Positions 1 to 8,077 of a DNA stretch of 64,000 nt are shown here, in pieces. Position numbers and translations under genes: made by a program. The notes below the pieces were generated by a model. That model saw nothing but the letters and a program-made list of their open reading frames with translations, was not told the origin of the DNA and made no database searches. The stretch is from the NCBI GenBank assembly GCA_948851665.1, contig CAQOWG010000004.1, positions 1 through 64,000 on the forward strand, in the 5' to 3' direction. This DNA is from an uncultured Candidatus Saccharibacteria bacterium (GTDB lineage: Bacteria > Patescibacteriota > Saccharimonadia > Saccharimonadales > Saccharimonadaceae). Every line of letters begins with the position of its first letter. Within the stretch, counting starts at the first letter, position 1.

Positions 1-9
1 GGAAAACTA

Positions 10-30
10 TGTGGAAAAGCCTGTGGATAA
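10..30 (-). promoter_or_regulatory. two DnaA-box-like nonamers
   Basis: Read on the minus strand, positions 22-30 give TTATCCACA, a perfect DnaA box, and 10-18 give TTTTCCACA, which fits the relaxed consensus TTWTNCACA. They are 12 bp apart in the same orientation, beside an AT-rich stretch and a palindrome at 40-56. The pair could be the edge of a replication origin or a DnaA-controlled promoter. The window starts here, so which of these applies cannot be decided. Confidence 0.5.
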
Positions 31-39
31 CTTAAAGGT

Positions 40-56
40 GTTGTAAAGATTACAAG
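40..56. repeat. palindrome GTTGTAA-N3-TTACAAG
   Basis: This 17-bp near-perfect inverted repeat has the same layout as two palindromes at 20518-20534 and 20564-20580 (GTTGTAA-N3-TTACAAC). It overlaps the stop codon of the VanZ-like gene and lies 10 bp from a DnaA-box-like site. The recurring architecture suggests an operator for a dimeric regulator. I do not recognise the regulator. Confidence 0.4.
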
Positions 57-574
57 GAATTTGTGTTGCTAACGCAATTTAATATCTTCATTATCAGCGG
101 CTTAAATGTTAAATACATTGCATATCCAATGATGCCGCCTGCCACGTTAGTTATTAGATCTGTTATATCTGCTGACCTGATTCCATTTATTAAAGGCTGT
201 AGCAATTCTATACTTAAACTTAGCAAAAAAGTATAAAAAACGACTTTTAATATTTTGATATTATTGTTAGTTAACGGCAATAAGAACCCAAATGGGATCG
301 TCATGATGATGTTTAATACTACTTGCCTAACAAAATCTCCCCTACTATTCAATACATCAATAAACGGAACTAAATTCATTGGGGTATAGGAATGGTTGAA
401 GATAAATGGCAAAGAAGTAATTATTGGCATTAAAGTGAAATATAGCACAAAAGATAAATAAACATACATTGCGGTGTTCACAGCGAGCACATCTCTGCCC
501 TCTTTTTTCCATTTCTTATAAAATTTTCTAAAATATATTATTGTCAAAACTGCAAAATCAACTAGCACTTCCAT
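50..574 (-). CDS. VanZ-like membrane protein
   Basis: A 174-residue integral membrane protein with several hydrophobic segments. The C-terminal part carries the VanZ-like signature, with RSADITDLITNVAGGIIGY ahead of the last helix. VanZ-family proteins are named after the teicoplanin-resistance accessory protein of vancomycin clusters, but most members have no known activity and no resistance genes lie nearby here. The start is supported by a GAGGAG ribosome-binding site about 7 nt upstream of the ATG. The gene runs toward the window edge. Family assignment is fairly secure and function is unknown. Confidence 0.75.
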   Translation of the reverse strand: MEVLVDFAVLTIIYFRKFYKKWKKEGRDVLAVNTAMYVYLSFVLYFTLMPIITSLPFIFNHSYTPMNLVPFIDVLNSRGDFVRQVVLNIIMTIPFGFLLPLTNNNIKILKVVFYTFLLSLSIELLQPLINGIRSADITDLITNVAGGIIGYAMYLTFKPLIMKILNCVSNTNSL

Positions 575-643
575 ATTGTCTTCTCCTCACGGTTTTTGAC
601 TTATACGCCCGTAGTATTTTCATAAACGACCCGCTTCCGATAC

Positions 644-1291
644 TTACCAGATGATTTTCGACTTGCCGTGAACTCGGAGATATTCGTTTGTGGCCTTGAA
701 GTGCCCATTACCAAAAAATCCGTTACGGGCCGAGAGCGGCGAGGGATGAGCCGATTCCAAAACTAGATGGCGATCTGTGTCGATGAATGCTTTCTTGCTG
801 CGAGCATCGCGTCCCCAAAGCAGAAAAACTAAATTATCGCACCTATCACTGAGGTGTCGAATGACGGCCTCAGTAAATATTTCCCAGCCTTTATTGCGAT
901 GAGATCCCGCCTTATGTGCTTCCACCGTCAGGACATTGTTGAGTAACAGTACGCCCTGTTGTTGCCAAGATTTTAAATTGCCGTCTTGGTTGGCGTGACT
1001 ACCGTATTCAGAGTCAATCTCACGATAAATATTAATTAAGGAGGGAGGAATGGGCTGGGAACTAGGCACCGAAAAAGCCAACCCATGAGCGGCGCCAGGC
1101 GTATGATAAGGATCCTGCCCAAGAATTACTACTTTAATATCGGATAGGTCGGTCGTGAAGGCACGAAAAACTTGTTGTTTAGCGGGAAAAACTTGAGAAT
1201 TGGCGTAGGCTTCGTGAAGAAAAGTGCTAAGTCTACAGAAGTAGTCTTTTTCAAATTCGCTTTTTAGGAAGGTTTGCCAACTCTCGTGCAT
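644..1291 (-). CDS. ung: uracil-DNA glycosylase
   Basis: Family-1 uracil-DNA glycosylase, which excises uracil from DNA at the start of base-excision repair. The 215 residues are typical in length. The catalytic water-activating motif GQDPYHTPGAAHG and the DNA-intercalating HPSPLSARNGFFG loop are both present and intact, and the uracil-pocket region LLLNNVLTVE is also visible. It lies 7 nt downstream of the bactofilin-like gene on the same strand, so the two may share a transcript. A dUTPase gene about 5 kb away serves the same purpose of keeping uracil out of DNA. Confidence 0.96.
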   Translation of the reverse strand: MHESWQTFLKSEFEKDYFCRLSTFLHEAYANSQVFPAKQQVFRAFTTDLSDIKVVILGQDPYHTPGAAHGLAFSVPSSQPIPPSLINIYREIDSEYGSHANQDGNLKSWQQQGVLLLNNVLTVEAHKAGSHRNKGWEIFTEAVIRHLSDRCDNLVFLLWGRDARSKKAFIDTDRHLVLESAHPSPLSARNGFFGNGHFKATNEYLRVHGKSKIIW

Positions 1292-1298
1292 AAGAAAG

Positions 1299-2597
1299 TT
1301 ACTTCTTTCGTGATGGTTTATGTGCCGAACTAGTAGGCTTAGTACTGCTGGGCTTCCTGTTTTTTGTGGTGGCAGGCTTGATTGCCGACTTTCTGGTGCC
1401 AGGTTTTACGGTAGTCTTTTTGCTTTGGTCGCGGAAAGGGTTTTCTAGGGAGTTATTAGATTCGTCAACCGACTTAGTTCCCTTCGTCTTGGAAGGGCGG
1501 ATACAACTAATCATCAAACCCGTGCCGAAAATAACCGAGAAGAACGACGCCAAGGTATTCAAACCAGGAACCAATGCGATACAACCCATAATCATAATGC
1601 CAATGGCCGATTCCATCACGAGAGGTGCATTATTGCTACGGAAAAGTTTTTCGATGAGCAAATGGCCAATCCACATTCCAGTAAAGACACCTGTAAGGCA
1701 CACTATCAAGAACCAAGTCATCAAAAGTAGTAGGCCGGCTTTCATGCCAAAAATAGAAACCATGAGTAGAATAGATAGAATAGGTACTAATACCAGAAAT
1801 CCAAGGCCATTCAAAAAATCTGTTCCAAAGCGCTGAACATTTGACTCGGCAGCGATGCGATCTTTAAGTCGCGGAAATACGACAACAATGACTAGCGCAG
1901 CGACAAACGTGCCAACCACTTCAATTACCCATGACGTCCAGATTTCTCCTGCCGACAGCTCAGCGTTTTTGTCGACGTAAGTCTGGACATGTGCAACTGA
2001 GGCGCTATCTAACCCTGAAACTTGCGCATTTTCATTGTAAACTAGGGTGCCATGAATTGAAACATTTTGGCCAAAAATGATTTGGCTAGCACTCAAGTTG
2101 ACATCCCCACCAATTGTTGTGTCAGAAAAAGTAACTTTGTTGGCAGTAATTGCTACGTTGCCGCTTAAATCGTTCTCAATTTTTATATCATTGCCAGCCA
2201 GGTAGACATCCCTCCCAACTTCAGCATCCTTAGTGAGGTGAACTAGGTTGCCTGCTGCGAATAGATCCTTCTTAGTGACGCCGCCAATCTCGAGAATATT
2301 GGCCGCGGCAATGCTGTATTCCCCCGTACCACGCATTTCCATGCGATTACCAAATGAGAAAAGCAGACCATCAGTTAATGCCGAATTAACAACATTATTG
2401 CCAGCGTAAAGCAAATTCTGTCCAAACTTAATACTTGCCGCGTCGTCATCGTCTTCGCTAAGATTTAGAAAAGGCTGGTCGCTATTGACCGGTGCGCCTT
2501 CACGAGACTCGACCGCTAGGGCTGGTACCGCCAATACAAGAGAAACCAACACGGTCAATGAGGCTATTGTGAGTCCAATTTTATGATGTCGTTTCAT
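1299..2597 (-). CDS. bactofilin-like polymer-forming membrane protein
   Basis: A 432-residue protein with an N-terminal signal peptide (hydrophobic stretch ending near ALAVES). A beta-helix-like region of short repeats around residues 60-200 follows (patterns such as AGNLVHL, VGRDVYLAGNDIKI, GGDVNLSASQI), of the kind annotated as polymer-forming or bactofilin-like. Four or so transmembrane segments come next (about 215-365), then a Lys/Thr/Ser/Pro-rich basic tail. The predicted topology puts the beta-helix outside the membrane. Such proteins are thought to form surface or cytoskeletal scaffolds; the exact role here is unknown. It sits just upstream of ung. Confidence 0.7.
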   Translation of the reverse strand: MKRHHKIGLTIASLTVLVSLVLAVPALAVESREGAPVNSDQPFLNLSEDDDDAASIKFGQNLLYAGNNVVNSALTDGLLFSFGNRMEMRGTGEYSIAAANILEIGGVTKKDLFAAGNLVHLTKDAEVGRDVYLAGNDIKIENDLSGNVAITANKVTFSDTTIGGDVNLSASQIIFGQNVSIHGTLVYNENAQVSGLDSASVAHVQTYVDKNAELSAGEIWTSWVIEVVGTFVAALVIVVVFPRLKDRIAAESNVQRFGTDFLNGLGFLVLVPILSILLMVSIFGMKAGLLLLMTWFLIVCLTGVFTGMWIGHLLIEKLFRSNNAPLVMESAIGIMIMGCIALVPGLNTLASFFSVIFGTGLMISCIRPSKTKGTKSVDESNNSLENPFRDQSKKTTVKPGTRKSAIKPATTKNRKPSSTKPTSSAHKPSRKK

Positions 2598-2609
2598 CTT
2601 ATCATTTTC

Positions 2610-3791
2610 CTATTTAATATTTTTATCGAACTCAATATCAGAGATCTCATATCGGCGACGCTCAGCAACCCATTTCAGCAAACGAGTAGCAGCCCATCCA
2701 ACAAAGGCCAAAATGAAGAAGTAAGCAAAGCCAAAGGCTGTGAATTCGGGTTCAGATTCGGTGAAGAGGCTCAATATTGCCGCGCCAGCGCTCATGGACG
2801 TAACAATAGTCAGGCTGTTGATTGAGCTCGAGGTAACATCTTCTTTGATGCTATCAAAGAGCTTTTGGGCGGAAGTAATATAATGAGTGGTCATCTTCCA
2901 GATCTCTCGCATATAGTCCAAAGTATCGCGCAGGGTTTCGTAGCGATAGCCCGAAATGGCAAGAAAATCAATCAGATCTTGATCCTGCTTCGCAATGCGT
3001 TCACGAGTAGGCAAATAGGTAGACATTTGACCGAGACGGCCGTCAATCAGGGTGACAGTTTTGCGATAGGATTCAAGCTTGGTAGAAAACTTAAGGATAT
3101 CTTTGCCTTTAACTCTCGCTCGGTCCTTAACAGCATCGATCTTTTCCCAAATAATTCGGTGGAGATTGAGGTAGCGATGAAGCTGGCCTTTGAATTCCCG
3201 AATGAAAACTTGTTCCTCAATATAGCGTTCAATGGTGGAAAGTTTAGCTTTTTTATTGTTGATGAAGTAATACTTATCGCCACGTAGAACACTATAATTC
3301 TTATTATCGAACTCAAAATATTTTTGACGCTCCGTGCGCGCAAGCAAGGCAGCAATTTCTTCACGCTTAGCATTCTCGCAAACTACAAAATACGGATAAA
3401 TATTCTCGATATTCGCAAGTTCTTTCGGAACCGGTGCGCCAAGACCGAACAGATAGTTAATGGCGGGAGAAAGGCGGGTTTCGTAGTATTCTTTGAGGCG
3501 CTCAACATCAGCAAACATTGTGTCCTCGCTTACTTGATCGGAACCGACCGTAATAAGGCCATCCTCAAAAATTTTCACTCGCACTTGCTCGCTGGTGAGA
3601 AAAGTGACAAATTCTTCGCCGGCTACGCCATATTCGATACTACCGATACCAAGGTTCTCGTGTAATTCTAAAAGTTTGTTCTTGTTGAGCCTTAGCTGCG
3701 ATGTGCCATCGCGCAGGAAGTCGTAGATCTCCGAAAGATGCAGCATGGTGCGTTGAAACCAGCCACCGATATAAATGCTATTGATCTTCAT
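2610..3791 (-). CDS. CorA-like two-helix membrane protein, unknown function
   Basis: A 393-residue protein with a long soluble N-terminal part, a helical region with coiled-coil character (about 200-330) and two closely spaced transmembrane helices near the C-terminus (SINSLTIVTSMSAGAAILSL and a helix around FAYFFILAFVGWAA). The order of soluble alpha/beta domain, long helix and two C-terminal helices resembles CorA-type magnesium channels, but the diagnostic GMN loop between the helices is absent, so transport is not claimed. The start ATG has a GGTGAGG-type binding site, with a TACAAT -10 box upstream. Confidence 0.55.
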   Translation of the reverse strand: MKINSIYIGGWFQRTMLHLSEIYDFLRDGTSQLRLNKNKLLELHENLGIGSIEYGVAGEEFVTFLTSEQVRVKIFEDGLITVGSDQVSEDTMFADVERLKEYYETRLSPAINYLFGLGAPVPKELANIENIYPYFVVCENAKREEIAALLARTERQKYFEFDNKNYSVLRGDKYYFINNKKAKLSTIERYIEEQVFIREFKGQLHRYLNLHRIIWEKIDAVKDRARVKGKDILKFSTKLESYRKTVTLIDGRLGQMSTYLPTRERIAKQDQDLIDFLAISGYRYETLRDTLDYMREIWKMTTHYITSAQKLFDSIKEDVTSSSINSLTIVTSMSAGAAILSLFTESEPEFTAFGFAYFFILAFVGWAATRLLKWVAERRRYEISDIEFDKNIK

Positions 3792-3825
3792 TTGTTACCT
3801 CACCTTAATACTTATTGTTATTGTA

Positions 3826-4050
3826 TCATAGACCTGGAATTTCCACTAATTTTTTGCGACCACGTGCGCCACTTTTAAGCTGAATTGAAGTCTTGGGAAC
3901 ATGGAAGTGCGAGGCAAGAAGTTTAATCAGAGCTACATTTGCCTGCCCATCAACTGGTTTTTCGCGTAGATAGACAGTCAGCTCATCGCCGTCCGGAATA
4001 ACGAGTGGTCCTTTTTTGGAGCCTGGCTTAACGGTGACGCTATAAATCAT
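3826..4050 (-). CDS. DUF167 (YggU-like) protein
   Basis: A 74-residue protein of the DUF167/YggU family. The N-terminal VKPGSKKGPLV and the central REKPVDGQANVALIKLLA, followed by a basic GARGRKK segment, match the conserved core of the family, including the alpha/beta fold and the A-N-x-A-L motif. The biochemical function of the family is unknown. The start codon overlaps the end of the upstream UbiB-like gene by 4 nt, so the two are probably translationally coupled. Confidence 0.85.
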   Translation of the reverse strand: MIYSVTVKPGSKKGPLVIPDGDELTVYLREKPVDGQANVALIKLLASHFHVPKTSIQLKSGARGRKKLVEIPGL

Positions 4051-5453
4051 GCTACTAGTTCCATAACTTCTTGAAGGTGATTTAGCGTAACGGTCAACTG
4101 TTGATTCAAATCGGAAAGACGCAGAAAATGATTGGCGAGATTCTGAGAGGGCGGGGTAGTAGCACTACCACAGATTAAGCTGGGCAGAAAAGTTAGACCA
4201 TCATGCAAAAGATTTTTGAAGTCATTGCCAGTACGACGAATATAAAATTCAGTAACCTGCTCAAGCAGAAGTTCGCGAGTTGCAATGGTGTTGCCCGTAA
4301 AAGTCGTAATACCGAAGAGCGCAATAAATGCTTTTGCCATTTTGAAGAGAATCTTTGGCGGAGCTACATCATATTTGGTGAAAATCCCAATCATATCGAC
4401 AAAAAATTGCGCGACGGGAATTTCCTGGAAGCGTTCGATTTCGGCGCGCATATCGGCGGTAAGTTGGTCCGTGTTGAGACTATCAAAATGGCTTTCTTCC
4501 AGCAAGATTTTTAGCAGATCTTCAGTATGCTTGGTATAGGAATCAAGAAAAAGATGCCGGATAAAATTAGTCTCCACACCATCAAACTCGAAAATCAAAC
4601 CCATATCAAGAAAGCCGATATTCCCTGCCACGTCAAGGTAGATATTGCCACCATGCGGGTCGCCATGAAAAACTACTGGAAGACCATTTAGTAAAGCATA
4701 AAAAGATAAACGCAGATAATCATTAATAGCGCAAGTAATGCGAGCCTTATTGGTTTTAGTAAGTGAGAGTTGATTGATGGTAGGAGTGCTGACGTACTCC
4801 ATAATGATAACGTTTGGAGTGCAAAGGTCACGATAGATATGTGGTGTAACGATTTTTTTGGCACCAGCAACCCGACCGTTGACGCTCTTGGCAAAAGTTT
4901 GGTAGCGTTCTAGGTTATGTTGCTCGTGTTCAAAATCGATTTCCTGGCCAATCCAGTCGGCATAATATTCTAAAGCTCGATCACTGCCAATAAGATTGCG
5001 GAACTTGGCAAAGCGACCAAAACGATGGATAAAACGTTTTGCTTGACGAACATCGTGTTGGACGCGCTTGACAACATCAGCACGTTTAACTTTGACTGCT
5101 ACAATCCGTCCATCCAGCAGAACAGCGCGGTGCACTTGCGAAATCGAAGCAGACCCGAGCGGGGTCTCGTCAATACTCTGAAAAATTTCAGTAAGTGGGC
5201 GTCTGTATTCAGCCTCCAATCGTCCCTTGATCTCAGTGAAAGCAACCGGATTGCAATGATCACAAATAGCAGCCAGCTCGGCACGATCAGATTCTGTAAA
5301 AAGTTGTCCGATATTTTGCATGGCAAGAATCTGCGCGAACTTGATATAAACCACACCCATACGTTCGGCAAAATGACGAACGGCCTGCCCAGTGCTACGG
5401 CGCAAAATAAAACGCTCAATTAGCATAATGAAACCGTAAAAATATAACCGCAC
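4047..5453 (-). CDS. ABC1/AarF/UbiB-family atypical kinase
   Basis: A 468-residue ABC1-family protein-kinase-like ATPase. Visible landmarks are the family-specific KFAQILAMQ helix (the counterpart of the KxGQ motif), the ATP-binding lysine in VAVKVKR, the catalytic-loop FHGDPHGGNIY and the metal-binding FLDMGL. UbiB and COQ8 relatives support ubiquinone synthesis; no quinone pathway is visible in this window, so the substrate is unknown. A GTG start at 5453 is preceded by AAAGGAGG at good spacing, which fixes this start. Downstream it overlaps the DUF167 gene. Confidence 0.85.
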   Translation of the reverse strand: MRLYFYGFIMLIERFILRRSTGQAVRHFAERMGVVYIKFAQILAMQNIGQLFTESDRAELAAICDHCNPVAFTEIKGRLEAEYRRPLTEIFQSIDETPLGSASISQVHRAVLLDGRIVAVKVKRADVVKRVQHDVRQAKRFIHRFGRFAKFRNLIGSDRALEYYADWIGQEIDFEHEQHNLERYQTFAKSVNGRVAGAKKIVTPHIYRDLCTPNVIIMEYVSTPTINQLSLTKTNKARITCAINDYLRLSFYALLNGLPVVFHGDPHGGNIYLDVAGNIGFLDMGLIFEFDGVETNFIRHLFLDSYTKHTEDLLKILLEESHFDSLNTDQLTADMRAEIERFQEIPVAQFFVDMIGIFTKYDVAPPKILFKMAKAFIALFGITTFTGNTIATRELLLEQVTEFYIRRTGNDFKNLLHDGLTFLPSLICGSATTPPSQNLANHFLRLSDLNQQLTVTLNHLQEVMELVA

Positions 5454-5497
5454 CTAGCCTCCTTTGATCTAGGATAGCATAAAACTTGGAAGATTGG

Positions 5498-5503
5498 TAT
5501 AAT
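5498..5503 (+). promoter_or_regulatory. -10 box for leaderless alkD
   Basis: TATAAT preceded by TGG (an extended -10) ends 7 nt before the alkD ATG. Transcription would begin at or next to the start codon, giving a leaderless mRNA. No Shine-Dalgarno sequence lies upstream. Confidence 0.65.
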
Positions 5504-5510
5504 ATGGCAA

Positions 5511-6212
5511 ATGGAGGACAGTATCTTGCTAAGAGTACGAACGGAATTACTAGATAGGCAAGACTTGCCCTTCCGAGATTTTACGGTACGTAGCGCACCA
5601 GGCGCTGGGGCAGTGATTGGTGTGCGCATACCAGAAATACGTCAAATTGCTAAAGGTCTTTGTCGAGATGATTTTAGTAGTTACTTGGCGACTGAGCCAA
5701 AAGAATATTTAGAGGAAATTTTACTGCATGGGATTGTGATGGCGCAGGCTAAAATGGAACTCGGTACAAGACTTGGTCTTGTAGAGGAATTTATTCCGCG
5801 GATTAACAGCTGGTTGGTTTGCGATGTCGTAGCAAATAGCTTCAGGATCAAGCCCGAGCAGGAAGCTGAATACTGGAAATTCTTAATTAAGTACCTTGCA
5901 AGCAAGGATGAATTCGCAGTACGATTCATGCTCGTAATGATGCTAGACCATTTCTTGAAAGGCGACTACGTAGCAGATGTTTTGGCGGTGGCTGACGACG
6001 TGCAACACGCTGGCTACTATGTAGAAATGGCTAAAGCTTGGCTGGTGGCAGAGGCGCTAGTGAAAGACCGTGAAGTAGCAATGTCGTATATTTACGACAA
6101 TCATTTGTCGAACTTCGCTTTCAATAAGGCAATCCAGAAGGCGCGTGAATCTTACCGGGTAAGTGCGGCGGATAAGGCCTTGTTGTTGCAGTTGAAAAAG
6201 ACGAAAGAATAG
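5511..6212 (+). CDS. DNA alkylation repair protein (AlkD-like)
   Basis: A 233-residue all-helical HEAT-repeat-type protein of the AlkD family, which removes alkylated bases from DNA. Support comes from the N-terminal GVRIPEIRQIAKG, the EEILLHGIVMAQAKM helix, the NSWLVCDVVAN segment (the conserved W-D region of the active-site cleft) and the repeated helical pairs up to the C-terminus. Length is typical. It is transcribed divergently from the UbiB-like gene from a leaderless-type promoter. The next small gene begins 15 nt after the stop, with its own -10 box overlapping this gene's end. Confidence 0.85.
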   Translation: MEDSILLRVRTELLDRQDLPFRDFTVRSAPGAGAVIGVRIPEIRQIAKGLCRDDFSSYLATEPKEYLEEILLHGIVMAQAKMELGTRLGLVEEFIPRINSWLVCDVVANSFRIKPEQEAEYWKFLIKYLASKDEFAVRFMLVMMLDHFLKGDYVADVLAVADDVQHAGYYVEMAKAWLVAEALVKDREVAMSYIYDNHLSNFAFNKAIQKARESYRVSAADKALLLQLKKTKE

Positions 6213-6214
6213 GA

Positions 6215-6220
6215 TATAAT
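6215..6220 (+). promoter_or_regulatory. -10 box for leaderless small membrane gene
   Basis: TATAAT lies 7 nt before the ATG of the following small gene and starts just after the alkD stop codon. The spacing fits leaderless transcription. Confidence 0.55.
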
Positions 6221-6227
6221 TTAAGGT

Positions 6228-6431
6228 ATGTCAAACGAAACTGAACCAGCCATTGACAAAACCATGCCATCGGAAAAACCTCACCGACATAAGTTTTTGG
6301 AACATTTCAAGAAAGCTGGTAAGAAATTAGGGTTTTGGGGTGGGGTACTTTTGGTGTTACATATTTTATTTCATATAGTGGAAATACTGATTTTACCAGC
6401 ACTGCTAGTATGGCTAGGCGTTAAATCCTAA
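6228..6431 (+). CDS. small single-helix membrane protein
   Basis: A 67-residue protein with a charged, His/Lys-rich N-terminal half and a hydrophobic C-terminal half (about residues 36-64, containing LHILFHIVEILILPALLVWLG). It would be a small membrane protein with a cytoplasmic head. I do not recognise a family. A promoter-like TATAAT precisely upstream, and its position between alkD and dut on the same strand, support it being a real gene. Confidence 0.6.
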   Translation: MSNETEPAIDKTMPSEKPHRHKFLEHFKKAGKKLGFWGGVLLVLHILFHIVEILILPALLVWLGVKS

Positions 6432-6457
6432 ATAGAAAACGACCTGGTGGCACATGT

Positions 6458-6463
6458 TATAAT
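6458..6463 (+). promoter_or_regulatory. -10 box for leaderless dut
   Basis: TGTTATAAT is an extended -10 motif ending 6 nt before the dut ATG, so the mRNA is predicted to start at the initiation codon. Confidence 0.65.
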
Positions 6464-6469
6464 GGGCAT

Positions 6470-6925
6470 ATGAAGACACGTGGTTTTGAGATTGCTAGTG
6501 GTTGGGAAAATAAAGATATTCGCCTACCTAGGCGGCAAACAGCGCACGCGGCGGCTTATGATATTGAGGCGGCTGAGGATACTGTGGTGCCGAAGTTCCA
6601 GCCGGGTGTAAAGCCAACTCTGGTTGCAACAGGTCTTAAGGCCTATTGTCAGCCAGATGAATGTTATTTTGTTTTTAATCGTAGTTCGGGCGCCAGCAAA
6701 GGCTTGGTGCTGGCAAACGGGGTTGGTATTATTGATGCGGATTATTATAATAATCCTGAAAATGACGGGCATTTTCGTGTGGTGGTTTTTAATGTCACCG
6801 ACCAAGATTTATTAATTAAAAAAGGTGATCGAATTGCACAAGTGGTATTTCAGAAGTTTCTCACAATTGACGGCGACGTAGCAACGGGTAAGCGCAAAGG
6901 TGGTTTTGGCTCAACAGGTTCCTAG
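6470..6925 (+). CDS. dut: dUTP diphosphatase
   Basis: Trimeric-type dUTPase, hydrolysing dUTP to dUMP and pyrophosphate so that uracil is kept out of DNA and dUMP is supplied for thymidylate synthesis. The conserved motifs are present in order: AAYDIEAAED (motif 1), NRSSGASKGLVLANG (motif 2), VGIIDADYY (motif 3), RIAQVVFQ (motif 4) and the C-terminal Gly-rich RKGGFGSTGS arm (motif 5) that closes over the substrate. The 151 residues are standard. It pairs functionally with ung and with the nrdD-nrdG-folA operon nearby. Confidence 0.95.
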   Translation: MKTRGFEIASGWENKDIRLPRRQTAHAAAYDIEAAEDTVVPKFQPGVKPTLVATGLKAYCQPDECYFVFNRSSGASKGLVLANGVGIIDADYYNNPENDGHFRVVVFNVTDQDLLIKKGDRIAQVVFQKFLTIDGDVATGKRKGGFGSTGS

Positions 6926-6927
6926 GT

Positions 6928-7635
6928 CTAGTATTTCTTCAATTGGAGATCAGCTTCCGAGTCGGCGACATCTTCTTCGATTGTTTTAATGCGAGGGAGT
7001 ACGATATATTTAGCGATTTTGTCACTAATTAAGCCATCGAAAAGAACCAAGAGATATCCTGTGACTAGAATCAGGATTGCAAATATTAACAAACAAGTAC
7101 AAAAATTCAAAAATCCAAAATTTTGCCAATCAAGAAAAGCCAGTGGATAGATCAGGCCCGTACTATAAGAGGTAGTAGCCGTGAAGATAATAAAAGACGC
7201 ATAAATTACTGGCAGTGCTAGCCAATAAAACGGGTAGATAATATGCCAATGGCCCTTGCGAGTAAAAAGTAGCCAATCTGCCAAAACTAGCACTGGTAGA
7301 GTACCATAGAGAATGGCAGCTGGTAGACCACTAAACAAGATAATGTCTTGGCGAGTAGCAGCAAAGACAAAGGACGTGACGCTGATGAGTAAAAAATTAA
7401 CCAAAAATAAGCCAACTAACATTGGGCATAAAGTATAGTCGTAATGATGCTCAGAGAAGACTAAAATAGCGGCCGTGACTAGGTAATATGCACCAGCGAG
7501 CAGAAGCACCCAAGTAAAAAATAGCCTCCAAGCAGTAGCACCGAATAAAATTATCGAAACCCAAAAAGCGACGAGGCTAAGGCCACCGATTAGAACCTTC
7601 ATAACGATGGAAAAAGTTTTACTCTCGATATGCAT
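6928..7635 (-). CDS. Pr6Pr-family integral membrane protein
   Basis: A 235-residue protein with about six to seven transmembrane helices. The pattern of a central ADWLLFTRKGHWHIIYPFYW segment followed by YPLAFLDWQNFGF resembles the Pr6Pr / FAR-17a-like membrane family, in which an LDW...YP...YPF.D arrangement is conserved. Function in bacteria is not established. It lies on the minus strand just downstream of iscU but is separated by about 47 nt with its own AT-rich, promoter-like upstream region, so membership of the nrdD operon is uncertain. Confidence 0.6.
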   Translation of the reverse strand: MHIESKTFSIVMKVLIGGLSLVAFWVSIILFGATAWRLFFTWVLLLAGAYYLVTAAILVFSEHHYDYTLCPMLVGLFLVNFLLISVTSFVFAATRQDIILFSGLPAAILYGTLPVLVLADWLLFTRKGHWHIIYPFYWLALPVIYASFIIFTATTSYSTGLIYPLAFLDWQNFGFLNFCTCLLIFAILILVTGYLLVLFDGLISDKIAKYIVLPRIKTIEEDVADSEADLQLKKY

Positions 7636-7681
7636 ATATCATATATTATATATCGATTATGGCAAAAAGACAATTACGCTA

Positions 7682-8077
7682 CTAACGTGCACGATAATTG
7701 GTGATGGCGGCACGGAGAGCTTCATGCCCAAGTACAGAGCAGTGGAATTTATGCTTTGGTAATCCACCGAGAAATTCCGTGATTTCGTCCGGGCCAATCA
7801 GAAGAGCTTCGTCGAGCGTGCGCCCTTTGGCGAGTTCAGAAAGTGCAGAAGTCGAGGCGATAGCACTAGCGCAGCCGTAGGTCTTCCATCTCAGGTCGGT
7901 GATTCGATCATCTTTGACCCGAATAAACATTTTCATTTGGTCGCCACAGACAGGATTACCGACAACTCCTTCTGCATCATGCGAATAGGCGGCTTCGTCG
8001 CCCATTAAAAAATTGCGCGGATTCAAAAAATGCTCTTTGACAATATCGGAATAAACCCATGGGGCCGGTTCAGTCAT
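7682..8077 (-). CDS. iscU: iron-sulfur cluster scaffold protein IscU/NifU-like
   Basis: A 131-residue IscU-type scaffold on which Fe-S clusters are built. The three ligand cysteines are visible in GNPVCGDQMK, YGCASAIAS and HKFHCSVLG, and the Asp next to the first Cys, typical of IscU/SufU, is present. The start overlaps the end of the cysteine desulfurase gene (ATGACTGA), implying translational coupling and a functional pair. Its place at the end of the nrdD-nrdG-folA-iscS operon suggests it supplies the [4Fe-4S] cluster of NrdG among others. Confidence 0.92.
   Translation of the reverse strand: MTEPAPWVYSDIVKEHFLNPRNFLMGDEAAYSHDAEGVVGNPVCGDQMKMFIRVKDDRITDLRWKTYGCASAIASTSALSELAKGRTLDEALLIGPDEITEFLGGLPKHKFHCSVLGHEALRAAITNYRAR

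Noticed and set aside
2610..3791. CorA magnesium transporter
   Set aside because: The topology fits loosely but the obligatory GMN motif between the two helices is missing.
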